Shown: positions 42,904 to 50,376 of the stretch, one piece after another
Layout: every line of letters begins with the position of its first letter
Position numbering within the stretch: the first letter of the stretch is position 1
NCBI RefSeq assembly: GCF_022829385.1
Contig: NZ_JAKSXX010000201.1
Location: 62,001 to 126,000 of the forward strand
Reading direction: 5' to 3'
Source: Methylobacterium sp. J-070
Lineage (GTDB): Bacteria > Pseudomonadota > Alphaproteobacteria > Rhizobiales > Beijerinckiaceae
DNA length: 64,000 nt
Program-made: the position numbers and the translations under genes
The notes under the pieces: model-generated
Told to the model about the DNA's origin: nothing
The model's database searches: none
Seen by the model: the letters and a program-made list of their open reading frames with translations, nothing else

Positions 42904-44034
42904 TCAGGCCGGGGCCTCCGCCGCCGTCGCCTCTTCCCCGGGGGCCGCATGCCGCCCGAACCGCCGCCGCAGCGCGTGCTGCGCGCGGTCCACCGCGGAC
43001 GCCGCGACGCCCTGGGGCGTGCGCGCGGCCGTCATCGAGGCCAGGGTCAGGTTCTGCGTGCCGAAGCGGCCCTTGAAGCCCTCGTCGCCGCAGAGGAAGT
43101 CCACGGTGTGCAGCCCCCGGTCGATCGACCACATGATGTAGTCCATCATCAGCACCATGCCGGGGGAGCCGCGCTCGACGGCCGGATCGTAGGCGGTGAC
43201 GAACGCCATCATGGTGCCGCCCTGGACGAAGTTGATCGACACCGCCACGACCGCGCCGCCGCTTTCCAGCACGAACACGTGCAGCAGCCCCGTCTCGGCC
43301 AGCACCTGCACCATGGCGGGCAGCGCGCGGGACCCCGCGTCGTAGAACGCGGAGGACGCGAGTCCGTGGGCCGCCAGCCAAGCCCGCTTGAAGGCGGTCA
43401 GCCGTTCGAGCACCGGCGCGAGCGGTTCCTCCGGACCAAGCAGGCGGAAGGCCAGCGGCCCGTGCTCACCCAGGGCCTTCTGGCCGCGCCGATAGTTCTG
43501 CCGGGTTTTCTTCGACTGCGCGTCGAACCAGGCCCGGCCGGTCTTCCAGGGCCCGCGCACGCGCCAGTTCGCTTCCTCGCGATGGTTCAGGCGCAGCCGG
43601 ATCCCGCCGCCCGCGGGGTCGAGCAGCGCCCGCGCCGCGGCGTCCGGCAGCAGCCGGTTCAGGTAGGCGAGATCGAAGCCGCCGGCCCGGCCGGCCTGAT
43701 GCCACATCCGCCGCAGTAGGTCCCGATCGGCGTCCGGAGCCAGCAGCGCGTCCCCGAAATCCGAGCACTCCTTGGCGGCCCATTCGAGCACCCGGAAGCC
43801 CTTCCGGCGCAGGATGGCGAGGGGCAATACGCCGACGAGGGTGTCGCCCCGCCACGCGAGCACGATGGCGAGCGCGCGGCGCTCCCGGTCGGAAGCGCTC
43901 GCCCACCAGGCGGAGATCCAGGCGTGGCTCTGGAAGACCAGCGCGCCGCTGCGGGTCCACAGGTCTGTCCAGGCCGGACCGACCTCGGCCAGCCGCTCGG
44001 GGGTGCCGACCGTCTCGAAACGCTCGCGCGGCAT
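42904..44034 (-). CDS. CelD/BcsL-type acyltransferase (GNAT, FemAB-like)
   Basis: A 376-residue cytoplasmic protein of the CelD/BcsL family, two GNAT-like halves. SKKTRQNYRRGQKAL at about residues 173-187 is the conserved basic segment. ESGGAVVAVSINFVQGGTMM and YDPAVERGSPGMVLMMDYIM belong to the second acyl-CoA-fold half. Relatives sit in cellulose and EPS operons and are thought to acylate the polymer or its precursors. The stop of the hydroxylase gene upstream overlaps a GTG two codons before this ATG (GTGA), so the two are probably coupled. Confidence 0.85.
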   Translation of the reverse strand: MPRERFETVGTPERLAEVGPAWTDLWTRSGALVFQSHAWISAWWASASDRERRALAIVLAWRGDTLVGVLPLAILRRKGFRVLEWAAKECSDFGDALLAPDADRDLLRRMWHQAGRAGGFDLAYLNRLLPDAAARALLDPAGGGIRLRLNHREEANWRVRGPWKTGRAWFDAQSKKTRQNYRRGQKALGEHGPLAFRLLGPEEPLAPVLERLTAFKRAWLAAHGLASSAFYDAGSRALPAMVQVLAETGLLHVFVLESGGAVVAVSINFVQGGTMMAFVTAYDPAVERGSPGMVLMMDYIMWSIDRGLHTVDFLCGDEGFKGRFGTQNLTLASMTAARTPQGVAASAVDRAQHALRRRFGRHAAPGEEATAAEAPA

Positions 44035-44036
44035 GG

Positions 44037-45032
44037 TCACGCGCCCGGCCGGGACTGGACCGGCACGCCGCGCAGGCGCCGGACCTGCCGGGTGATCCGG
44101 CGGCCCATCTTCTTCAGCGGCAGCAGGTAGAGGCCCGACAGGGACTGGTAGTCGGCGACGTCCCGGTCGACCAGGCCGAACTTGAAATCCTCGTTCGGAT
44201 CCGGAACGCACAGGGTTCCGAACAGCCGGTCCCAGAACGAGAACAGCAGCCCGAAATTCTTGTCGTAGTGCTGCGGGGCGGTCGAGTGGTGGAGCTGGTG
44301 CCAGTGGGGGCACAGCACGACGCTGTTGAGCGGCCCGAACGAGATCTTGAAGTGCGTGTGCCGCACGAAATCCATCATCAGGATGTTGCGCATGATGTAG
44401 ACATTGATCCCGAACACGGTCAGCTCGACCGGATCGAGGGCCACGAGGCTCCAGATCCCGAAGCAGATTCCGGGGATCACCCCGTCCCAGGCGCGGTTCA
44501 TCAGCTCGTCCAGCGGATGCACCCGGTCCTTGGTGATGCCGACCATGACCTCCGCCGAGTGGTGCACCTTGTGGAGTTCCCACAGGAACGGGAACCGGTG
44601 CTGGGCCGTGTGATAGAGGTAGTAGGACAGGTCGTAGGCCAGCAGCATCGTGGCGGTGAACACCACGATGGTCACGGGTCCGGGCGACCCGAGGACCGGA
44701 TGGTCGATCCCCGACAGCGCGCCCAGGACCCGGTTCGTCGCGTAGCCGACCGCGACCACGAAGGTCACGCCCGCCGGGATCAGCAGGAACGGCATGATCG
44801 CCTTGCGGGTGACGTAGAACAGCAGGTCCGCCCGCGCGGACGGGTGCGTGATCACCTCACGCGGGAGCGCGAACTCGAAGAACTCGGCGAACGAATAGGT
44901 CTCCGCCGTCCGCAGATACGCGATCAGGGCGCAGCCGAGCGCGGTCGCGAACAGCAGGCCCGCCGCGAACAGGTTCTCGGCCGAGACCCGCTCGGTGATC
45001 TGCTGGATGAACTGGGCGATCTCCATCGACAC
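44037..45032 (-). CDS. Sterol desaturase/fatty acid hydroxylase family protein
   Basis: A 331-residue di-iron membrane enzyme with about four to five transmembrane segments. The histidine boxes are HTAQH, HKVHHS and HQLHHS, with a further VHPLDE (box-related) between, giving the full set of metal ligands. Family members hydroxylate or desaturate lipids such as sphingolipids, ornithine lipids or carotenoids. Presence in an EPS locus suggests modification of a lipid carrier or a lipid-linked polymer, but that is inference. The GTG at 45032 has GAGGGG upstream; ATG two codons in is also possible. Confidence 0.88.
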   Translation of the reverse strand: MSMEIAQFIQQITERVSAENLFAAGLLFATALGCALIAYLRTAETYSFAEFFEFALPREVITHPSARADLLFYVTRKAIMPFLLIPAGVTFVVAVGYATNRVLGALSGIDHPVLGSPGPVTIVVFTATMLLAYDLSYYLYHTAQHRFPFLWELHKVHHSAEVMVGITKDRVHPLDELMNRAWDGVIPGICFGIWSLVALDPVELTVFGINVYIMRNILMMDFVRHTHFKISFGPLNSVVLCPHWHQLHHSTAPQHYDKNFGLLFSFWDRLFGTLCVPDPNEDFKFGLVDRDVADYQSLSGLYLLPLKKMGRRITRQVRRLRGVPVQSRPGA

Positions 45033-45154
45033 GCGTTCCCCTCGTCAAGCCCTCCGCCGGGCCGGTCCCGATCCCCAGGCGCGCGGCGCAGGCGCCGCCG
45101 ACCCGGGACCGGTCACGACGACCGGCGAATTCTCCCATTCGTGCTTTCCGGATC

Positions 45155-45170
45155 TTTTTGATATCAAAAA
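45155..45170. promoter_or_regulatory. AT-rich palindrome upstream of the hydroxylase gene
   Basis: TTTTTGATATCAAAAA is a perfect 16-base palindrome in an otherwise GC-rich stretch, and CCGGAT/ATCC-CCGG flank it as an outer imperfect pair (45148-45180). It lies about 103 bases after the end of the upstream glycosyltransferase gene and 123 bases before the hydroxylase start, both on the minus strand. It could be an operator or a terminator stem followed by few U residues; which is undecided. Confidence 0.5.
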
Positions 45171-45272
45171 TATCCACCGGAAAGTATTTTCGACCAGAAA
45201 CCCGTGCCTGAGACTACAGGCTTGAGACGCAAAACTGATTCCGCGCTGAATTCGCCTCCGGGCGACGGATCC

Positions 45273-46520
45273 TCACGCCGCGGGGCGTGCGGCCGGCGCC
45301 GGCCGGGAGCGGCGCAGCGTCGCCCGCACCATGGTTTCGATGCCGTCCGCCGCGGACGCCTCCGAGAAGACGCGCTCGTAGCGCTCCCGCGCCGCCCGTC
45401 CGAAGTCCCGCCACGCGGCCGGGTCGGCGATCATGCGCGCGAGGGCATCCGCGAGGGGCTTCGGACCGCCGGGCGGCACGATCCATCCGGTCCTCCCGTC
45501 CTCGACGACCTCCGGCAGCCCGCCGATGGCCGTCACCAGGGGCGGCACGCCGTACGCCATGGCCTCGATCGCCACCCGGCCGAGCGATTCGGGCTTCTGC
45601 GAGGGCATCGTCACCACGTCGGCCCACCGGTAGAGCGCCGCGGGATCGGGGACGAACGGCTCCAGGCTGACGTGCTCCGACAGGCCCGCCCCGGCGATCC
45701 GCGCCGCCAGCGCACGCTCCCGCGCCTCGTCCTCGAAGGCGCCGCCGACGATGCGGAGTTCGATCCGCCGCCGCATCGCCTCCGGCAGCGAGGCCAGCGC
45801 TTCGACCAGCACGTCCTGGCCCTTGATCCCGCTGATCCGCCCGAGCATCAGCATCCGGAGCGGGCGGCTGCCGTCGTAGTCCGCCCGGTTCGCCTCCGCC
45901 GGCCCGGCGATGCCGTTGTAGACCACCCGGGCCGGCACGTGCGCCGGCAGCGCGAAGACCCGCTCGGTGGCGCGGGAGTTGAACACCACGCCGGCGCCGC
46001 TCCAGCGGATCAGCGCGCGCAGGAGCTTCAGCACGGCGCCTTCGGGAAGCTCGTGGACGTGAACGAGGCTGCGCCCCGGCCGAAGCCGCGCGGCCAGGAG
46101 ATAGTCGGCCACCACGGTGGTGTTGATGTAGACGAGATCGCTCGCGCGGATGCGCCGGAACGCGCGCAGCAATGCGGCGGGCAACCGCAGGAGATCCCGG
46201 GTCGCGAGGCGTGCCAGGTTCTTCCGCCGCAGGATCCAGAGCGGCTCGATCACCACGCGGCTCGCGAAGGGGGACAGCGCCGCCACGATCGGGCCCTCCC
46301 GGGGCAGGACGATATCGATCTGCGCCGTCGGATGGATTGTCCGGATGGTGCGGACCGTTTCGACGAAGCATCGGTCGGAACCGTAGAGTTCGAAGCCCTG
46401 ATGCACGCAGGTGATGCGCGGTCCGGATGCGCCCCGATCGGACGGACCGGCCGCCGCGGGTCTCGCACGGGGTGCCCCGGGCACTACGTAAGTCGAGCTC
46501 AGTATCGAATTATCTACCAT
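45273..46520 (-). CDS. Glycosyltransferase family 4 (GT-B fold)
   Basis: A 415-residue retaining glycosyltransferase. The N-terminal half has HQGFELYGSDRCFVETV. The C-terminal Glycos_transf_1 domain starts LRMLMLGRISGIKGQDVLVEAL and carries the E-X7-E motif in KPESLGRVAIEAMAYG and GLPEVVEDGRTGWIV. No signal peptide or membrane helix is seen, so it acts at the cytoplasmic face. The first 33 residues are a low-complexity extension; the true start might be a later codon. Its promoter region (46521-46629) is shared with the divergent glycosyltransferase gene. Confidence 0.88.
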   Translation of the reverse strand: MVDNSILSSTYVVPGAPRARPAAAGPSDRGASGPRITCVHQGFELYGSDRCFVETVRTIRTIHPTAQIDIVLPREGPIVAALSPFASRVVIEPLWILRRKNLARLATRDLLRLPAALLRAFRRIRASDLVYINTTVVADYLLAARLRPGRSLVHVHELPEGAVLKLLRALIRWSGAGVVFNSRATERVFALPAHVPARVVYNGIAGPAEANRADYDGSRPLRMLMLGRISGIKGQDVLVEALASLPEAMRRRIELRIVGGAFEDEARERALAARIAGAGLSEHVSLEPFVPDPAALYRWADVVTMPSQKPESLGRVAIEAMAYGVPPLVTAIGGLPEVVEDGRTGWIVPPGGPKPLADALARMIADPAAWRDFGRAARERYERVFSEASAADGIETMVRATLRRSRPAPAARPAA

Positions 46521-46629
46521 GAGGCTTGAATCTGTGAACTTCTCGCAACCTGAAATTGCGCACCGGAATTCATTGATTGGTTATTCGCTCCGCTTTACAA
46601 TATGAACAGGACATTGGGAAGGATGGACG

Positions 46630-47817
46630 ATGCCGGACCGTGTACCCTCCCTGCTTATTCTCGGGACGCGGGGCATCCCCGCTGCCCATGGAGGCTTCGA
46701 GACTTTCGCGGAGCGGCTGGCGCTCTACCTGGTCCGCCGCGGCTGGCGGGTCAGCGTCTATTGCCAGCACGAGGTCGAGCGGGTTGAAACGCGCGTCGCG
46801 TCCCGGGACTGGAACGGCATCGAACTGATCACCGTGGAAGTCGCCCTGCGCGGTCCGGTCGCGACGCTCGCGTTCGACGCGTTCTGCGCCCACGATGCGG
46901 CGGCGCGCCGCGGGGTCTGCCTCGTGCTCGGCTACAACGGCGCGGTGTTCCTCCCCTATCTGCGGGCCCGCGGCGCCCGCATCCTGACCAACATGGACGG
47001 CATCGAGTGGCTGCGTCCGAAGTGGTCGCTGCCCATCCGCGCGTTCTTCTACGCGAGCGAGTGGATCGCCGCGTGGTCCTCGCACCGGCTGGTGGCCGAC
47101 CATCCGGCCATCGCCGATCACCTCGCCCGGCGCCGCGCGCGCCGCGCGATCGCCACCATACCCTACGGTGGAGACCCTCCGTCCGGGCGGATCGGGCCGC
47201 CGCCGCTGGGTCTGGAGGCCGACCGCTACCTGGTGTCGATCGCCCGCATCGAGCCCGACAACAGCATTCTGACGCTCGTGGCGGCGTTCTCGCGCCGGCC
47301 CCGGGGCCTACGGCTCGTCGTGCTCGGCACGATGAACGTCGACAACCCCTATCACCGGGCCATCGAGGCGGCCGCTTCCGACGAGGTGCTGTTCCCCGGC
47401 GCGATCTACGAGGCCGACTGCGTGCAGGCCCTGCGGGCGCACGCGCGGGCATACCTCCACGGCCACACGGTGGGCGGCACGAACCCGTCGCTGGTCGAGG
47501 CCCTGTGGGCCGGCACCGCCGTGATCGCCCACGACAACCCCTTCAATCGCGGCACGGCCGGTGACGGGCAATTCTACTTCTCGGACGATGAGACCTGCGC
47601 GGCCGCCATCGACCGGGTGCTCGCCGACACGCAGGCGGTCGCCGCCGCCCGCCTCGCGGCCCGGCAGCGCGCCGAACGCTTCCGTTGGGACGACGTCTTG
47701 GCCGCGTACGAGGAGGAGGTCCGGCACGTCGGCGGCTATCCCGCGGCGCCGGCGCACGCGGACAGGTCCGCCCCGCCCGACATGACGCCCGCCGGCGCGA
47801 CGGCCTGGACGGGGTGA
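46630..47817 (+). CDS. DUF1972-type glycosyltransferase
   Basis: A 395-residue GT4-type enzyme with the DUF1972 N terminus (LLILGTRGIPAAHGGFETFAERLAL), a form typical of rhamnosyl- and related transferases in EPS loci. SIARIEPDNSILTLVAAFSR and VGGTNPSLVEALWAGTAVIA show the nucleotide-sugar domain; the E-X7-E motif is partly replaced (NPSLVEALWAG). The stop overlaps the next start (TGATG), coupling it to the GH5 gene. Confidence 0.87.
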   Translation: MPDRVPSLLILGTRGIPAAHGGFETFAERLALYLVRRGWRVSVYCQHEVERVETRVASRDWNGIELITVEVALRGPVATLAFDAFCAHDAAARRGVCLVLGYNGAVFLPYLRARGARILTNMDGIEWLRPKWSLPIRAFFYASEWIAAWSSHRLVADHPAIADHLARRRARRAIATIPYGGDPPSGRIGPPPLGLEADRYLVSIARIEPDNSILTLVAAFSRRPRGLRLVVLGTMNVDNPYHRAIEAAASDEVLFPGAIYEADCVQALRAHARAYLHGHTVGGTNPSLVEALWAGTAVIAHDNPFNRGTAGDGQFYFSDDETCAAAIDRVLADTQAVAAARLAARQRAERFRWDDVLAAYEEEVRHVGGYPAAPAHADRSAPPDMTPAGATAWTG

Positions 47818-49061
47818 TGTCGGCCAGCCGCCGGGCGCTGCTGCTGGGCGGCCTGGCCGCCGCGGGCGCCGGGTCGCTCCCGGTTCGCGCCGCCCCCGAG
47901 CCGCTGTCGCTGCGCCGGGGCATCGCCCTCTGGCCCTGGTTCTCGCTCACGACCGAATTCCCGGCGCCGCGCACCGATTACGCCTGGCCGCCGTTCCAGG
48001 CCGATCGGCCGTTGCCGACCCCGGCCGACCTGCGCCGCCTCGGCGCTCTCGGCTTCGACTTCGCGCGGCTGCCGCTCGATCCCGGCCCCTTCGTGGCCTT
48101 CACGGGCCGCCGGCGGGCCGAACTGCTGGGCAGCCTGTCGGCCGCCATCGACGCGGTGGTGGACGCCGGGATGCGCGTCGTGGTCAACGTCCAGGCGAAC
48201 GCGGCGACCCACCACTACACGCCGGACGCGTTCTACGGCTCCGATCGGGCGCCGCTCTTCCCCGCCTATCGGGATCTCGTGGCCGAGCTCGCCCGCCTGT
48301 GCGCCCGCAAGGGCAGCGACCGGGTGGCGCTCGAGCCGGTCAACGAGCCGCCGCAGGCCTGCGGCGCCGGCGCGTGGAACCGGGTCCGGGCCGATCTCCT
48401 CGCCGCAGCCCGGAGTGCCGCCCCCGCGCTCACCCTGGTGGCGACCGGGAGCTGCGGCAGCCTCGTCGCGGGTCTGACGGCCCTAGATCCGGCCTCGGTC
48501 GCGCGTTACGCGCCGGTTCTCTACACCTTCCACTTCTACGAGCCGTACCTGTTCTCCCACCAGGGCGCCCCGTGGCTCACCGAGGAACCCTTCTATCGCT
48601 GGCTCAATGCGGTGCCCTGGCCGGGTTCGCACGGCAGCCTGCGGGAGACGCTCGCCGCCGTCCAGGCCCGGATGGCGGCCGACCGGACGGTCCCGCAGGC
48701 TGAGAAGGACCGCGACCGCGCTGTGATCGAAGCCAAGCTGCGCGATTATTTCGACGGGCGGCCGGGGCCCGCTTACCTCGCCGACGCGATGGCTCCGGTC
48801 TCGACCTGGGCCGATCTCTACGGGATCCCGCCCCGGCACGTGCTCATGGGCGAGTTCGGGGCCCTGCGCACCGACGCCCGCTATACGGCATCGCGCGCGG
48901 CCGACCGCGCCGCCTACGTCCGGGACGTGCGGGTGGCGGCGGAGCGGGCGGGCTTCGCATGGTCGTTCTGGAACCTGTTCGACGGCCTCGGCCTGATGGA
49001 CGAGGCCCATGTCGCCGAACCCGCGCTGGTGGCCGCCCTCGGGCTGCGGAGCGCGCCCTGA
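47817..49061 (+). CDS. Secreted GH5-family glycoside hydrolase
   Basis: A 414-residue GH5 (cellulase-like) enzyme with a Tat-type signal (MSASRRALLLGGLAAAGAGS). The acid/base Glu is in VALEPVNEPP (about residue 178) and the nucleophile Glu in HVLMGEFGAL (about residue 345), with the conserved His pairs in NAATHHYT and YTFHFYEP. It would trim or release the polymer made by this locus in the periplasm. Start at the ATG overlapping the previous stop; a GTG directly before it is also possible. It converges on the polymerase gene with 7 bases between the stops. Confidence 0.9.
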   Translation: MSASRRALLLGGLAAAGAGSLPVRAAPEPLSLRRGIALWPWFSLTTEFPAPRTDYAWPPFQADRPLPTPADLRRLGALGFDFARLPLDPGPFVAFTGRRRAELLGSLSAAIDAVVDAGMRVVVNVQANAATHHYTPDAFYGSDRAPLFPAYRDLVAELARLCARKGSDRVALEPVNEPPQACGAGAWNRVRADLLAAARSAAPALTLVATGSCGSLVAGLTALDPASVARYAPVLYTFHFYEPYLFSHQGAPWLTEEPFYRWLNAVPWPGSHGSLRETLAAVQARMAADRTVPQAEKDRDRAVIEAKLRDYFDGRPGPAYLADAMAPVSTWADLYGIPPRHVLMGEFGALRTDARYTASRAADRAAYVRDVRVAAERAGFAWSFWNLFDGLGLMDEAHVAEPALVAALGLRSAP

Positions 49062-49068
49062 ACCGCTC

Positions 49069-50376
49069 TCAGGGGCGCATGCCGGCCGCGCCGCGCCGCG
49101 GGAACAGCACGATGAGCATCAGGGCGAACTTGGCCAGCATCGTGGTCTTGCCCGCCAGCCCCTCGAAGGTATTGACGAGGATCACGAAGGTCAGGATCGG
49201 CAGCCAGACGCCGCTGCGGCAGGAGCGCGCAACCTCGGCGAGGTAGAAGCCCACCGCCAGCACGAGGGCCGCCGTCACCAGGATCCCGTGGTAGAACACG
49301 TCCGAGATGATCGAATTCTCGATCCCCCATTCGAGGCCGTAGATCCGGCGCAGGGTGCTCACCTGAAGGATGTCCGGACCGAGCAGAAGTTCGCGGAACG
49401 GGATCGCGCCGAAGATCGCCAGCATGTCGACCCGCGCCTGAGCGCTGCCGCCGTCGGACACGAACCGGTCGAGCAGCGTGTCGAAGAATCCGACCGCGGC
49501 CAGGATCGCCACGGCCACCGGCAGCAACGTCAGGGCGAAGCACGCGCACGCCGCCGCCGCGAGCGGGATGCGACCGCCGCGCAGCGTGCGGTTGAGCGCG
49601 TAGAGACCGACGGCGGTGCCGAAGACCCATGTCGTCACCGTGGCCGAGCGGCCGCCGAACGCCACCAGGGCGACGAGTTGCAGGCCGATCATTGCGGCGC
49701 GGGCGGCGGGACCCAGCCGGCCGCCGCCCTGGGCCAGCGCCAGGATGTAGCAGGCGGTCATGGTCGCGTTGACGAGCGGATGGCCCTGAAGCGCCGCCGA
49801 CCGGGTGTCGGTCTCGAACGCCATGCCGTCGAACCGGAACGGGAAGAAGCGCTGGCCGCTGGCCAGCTCGATCAGCCCGAGCAGGGCGTTGGCGAGCATC
49901 ACAGCGTGGAATACCGACTCCAGTCGCCCCAGCGTCGCGGCGTCGCGGTCCATGAGCAGGATCGGCACGAGGCCGGCCAGCACGAACGTGTCGATCGAGC
50001 CGGCGAGGCCGGTCCCGCCGCGGGCGCCGATCAGGATCAGCAGCAGCACCCCGCTGACGGCCAGCAGCACGGAGGCGGGGCGGCGCGTGAGAGCCTGCGC
50101 CACCGGGATCGCCGGATTGCCGGCGCGGAGCAGGGTCCAGCCGGTCAGGGCGACAGCCAGGTAGGTCGCCGGATGGATCTTGGCGGCCGCCGAACCGCTG
50201 ATGCCGTCGTAGTTGATCCCCAGCGCCCAGAGCAGGCCCCCCGAGACCCCGACGAGGATCAGCGTCCAGAGCGCAAGGGCGAGGGACTCCGCCCGCGCGA
50301 TCCCGCGCGGCGCCGTGCCGGTCCGCGGCAGCGTGCCGTAGGGGCGCCCCCGCGCCGGCTGCCGGACCGCTCTCAC
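49069..50376 (-). CDS. Exopolysaccharide polymerase (VpsF/Wzy-like)
   Basis: A 435-residue protein with roughly 11-12 hydrophobic segments and a large periplasmic loop (about residues 275-345) containing DRFVSDGGSAQARVDMLAIFG and LLLGPDILQVSTL. This is the arrangement of Wzy/O-antigen-ligase-type polymerases, with closest resemblance to VpsF. It would polymerise repeat units in the periplasm. Its GTG start overlaps the stop of the co-polymerase gene (GTGA). Confidence 0.8.
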   Translation of the reverse strand: MRAVRQPARGRPYGTLPRTGTAPRGIARAESLALALWTLILVGVSGGLLWALGINYDGISGSAAAKIHPATYLAVALTGWTLLRAGNPAIPVAQALTRRPASVLLAVSGVLLLILIGARGGTGLAGSIDTFVLAGLVPILLMDRDAATLGRLESVFHAVMLANALLGLIELASGQRFFPFRFDGMAFETDTRSAALQGHPLVNATMTACYILALAQGGGRLGPAARAAMIGLQLVALVAFGGRSATVTTWVFGTAVGLYALNRTLRGGRIPLAAAACACFALTLLPVAVAILAAVGFFDTLLDRFVSDGGSAQARVDMLAIFGAIPFRELLLGPDILQVSTLRRIYGLEWGIENSIISDVFYHGILVTAALVLAVGFYLAEVARSCRSGVWLPILTFVILVNTFEGLAGKTTMLAKFALMLIVLFPRRGAAGMRP

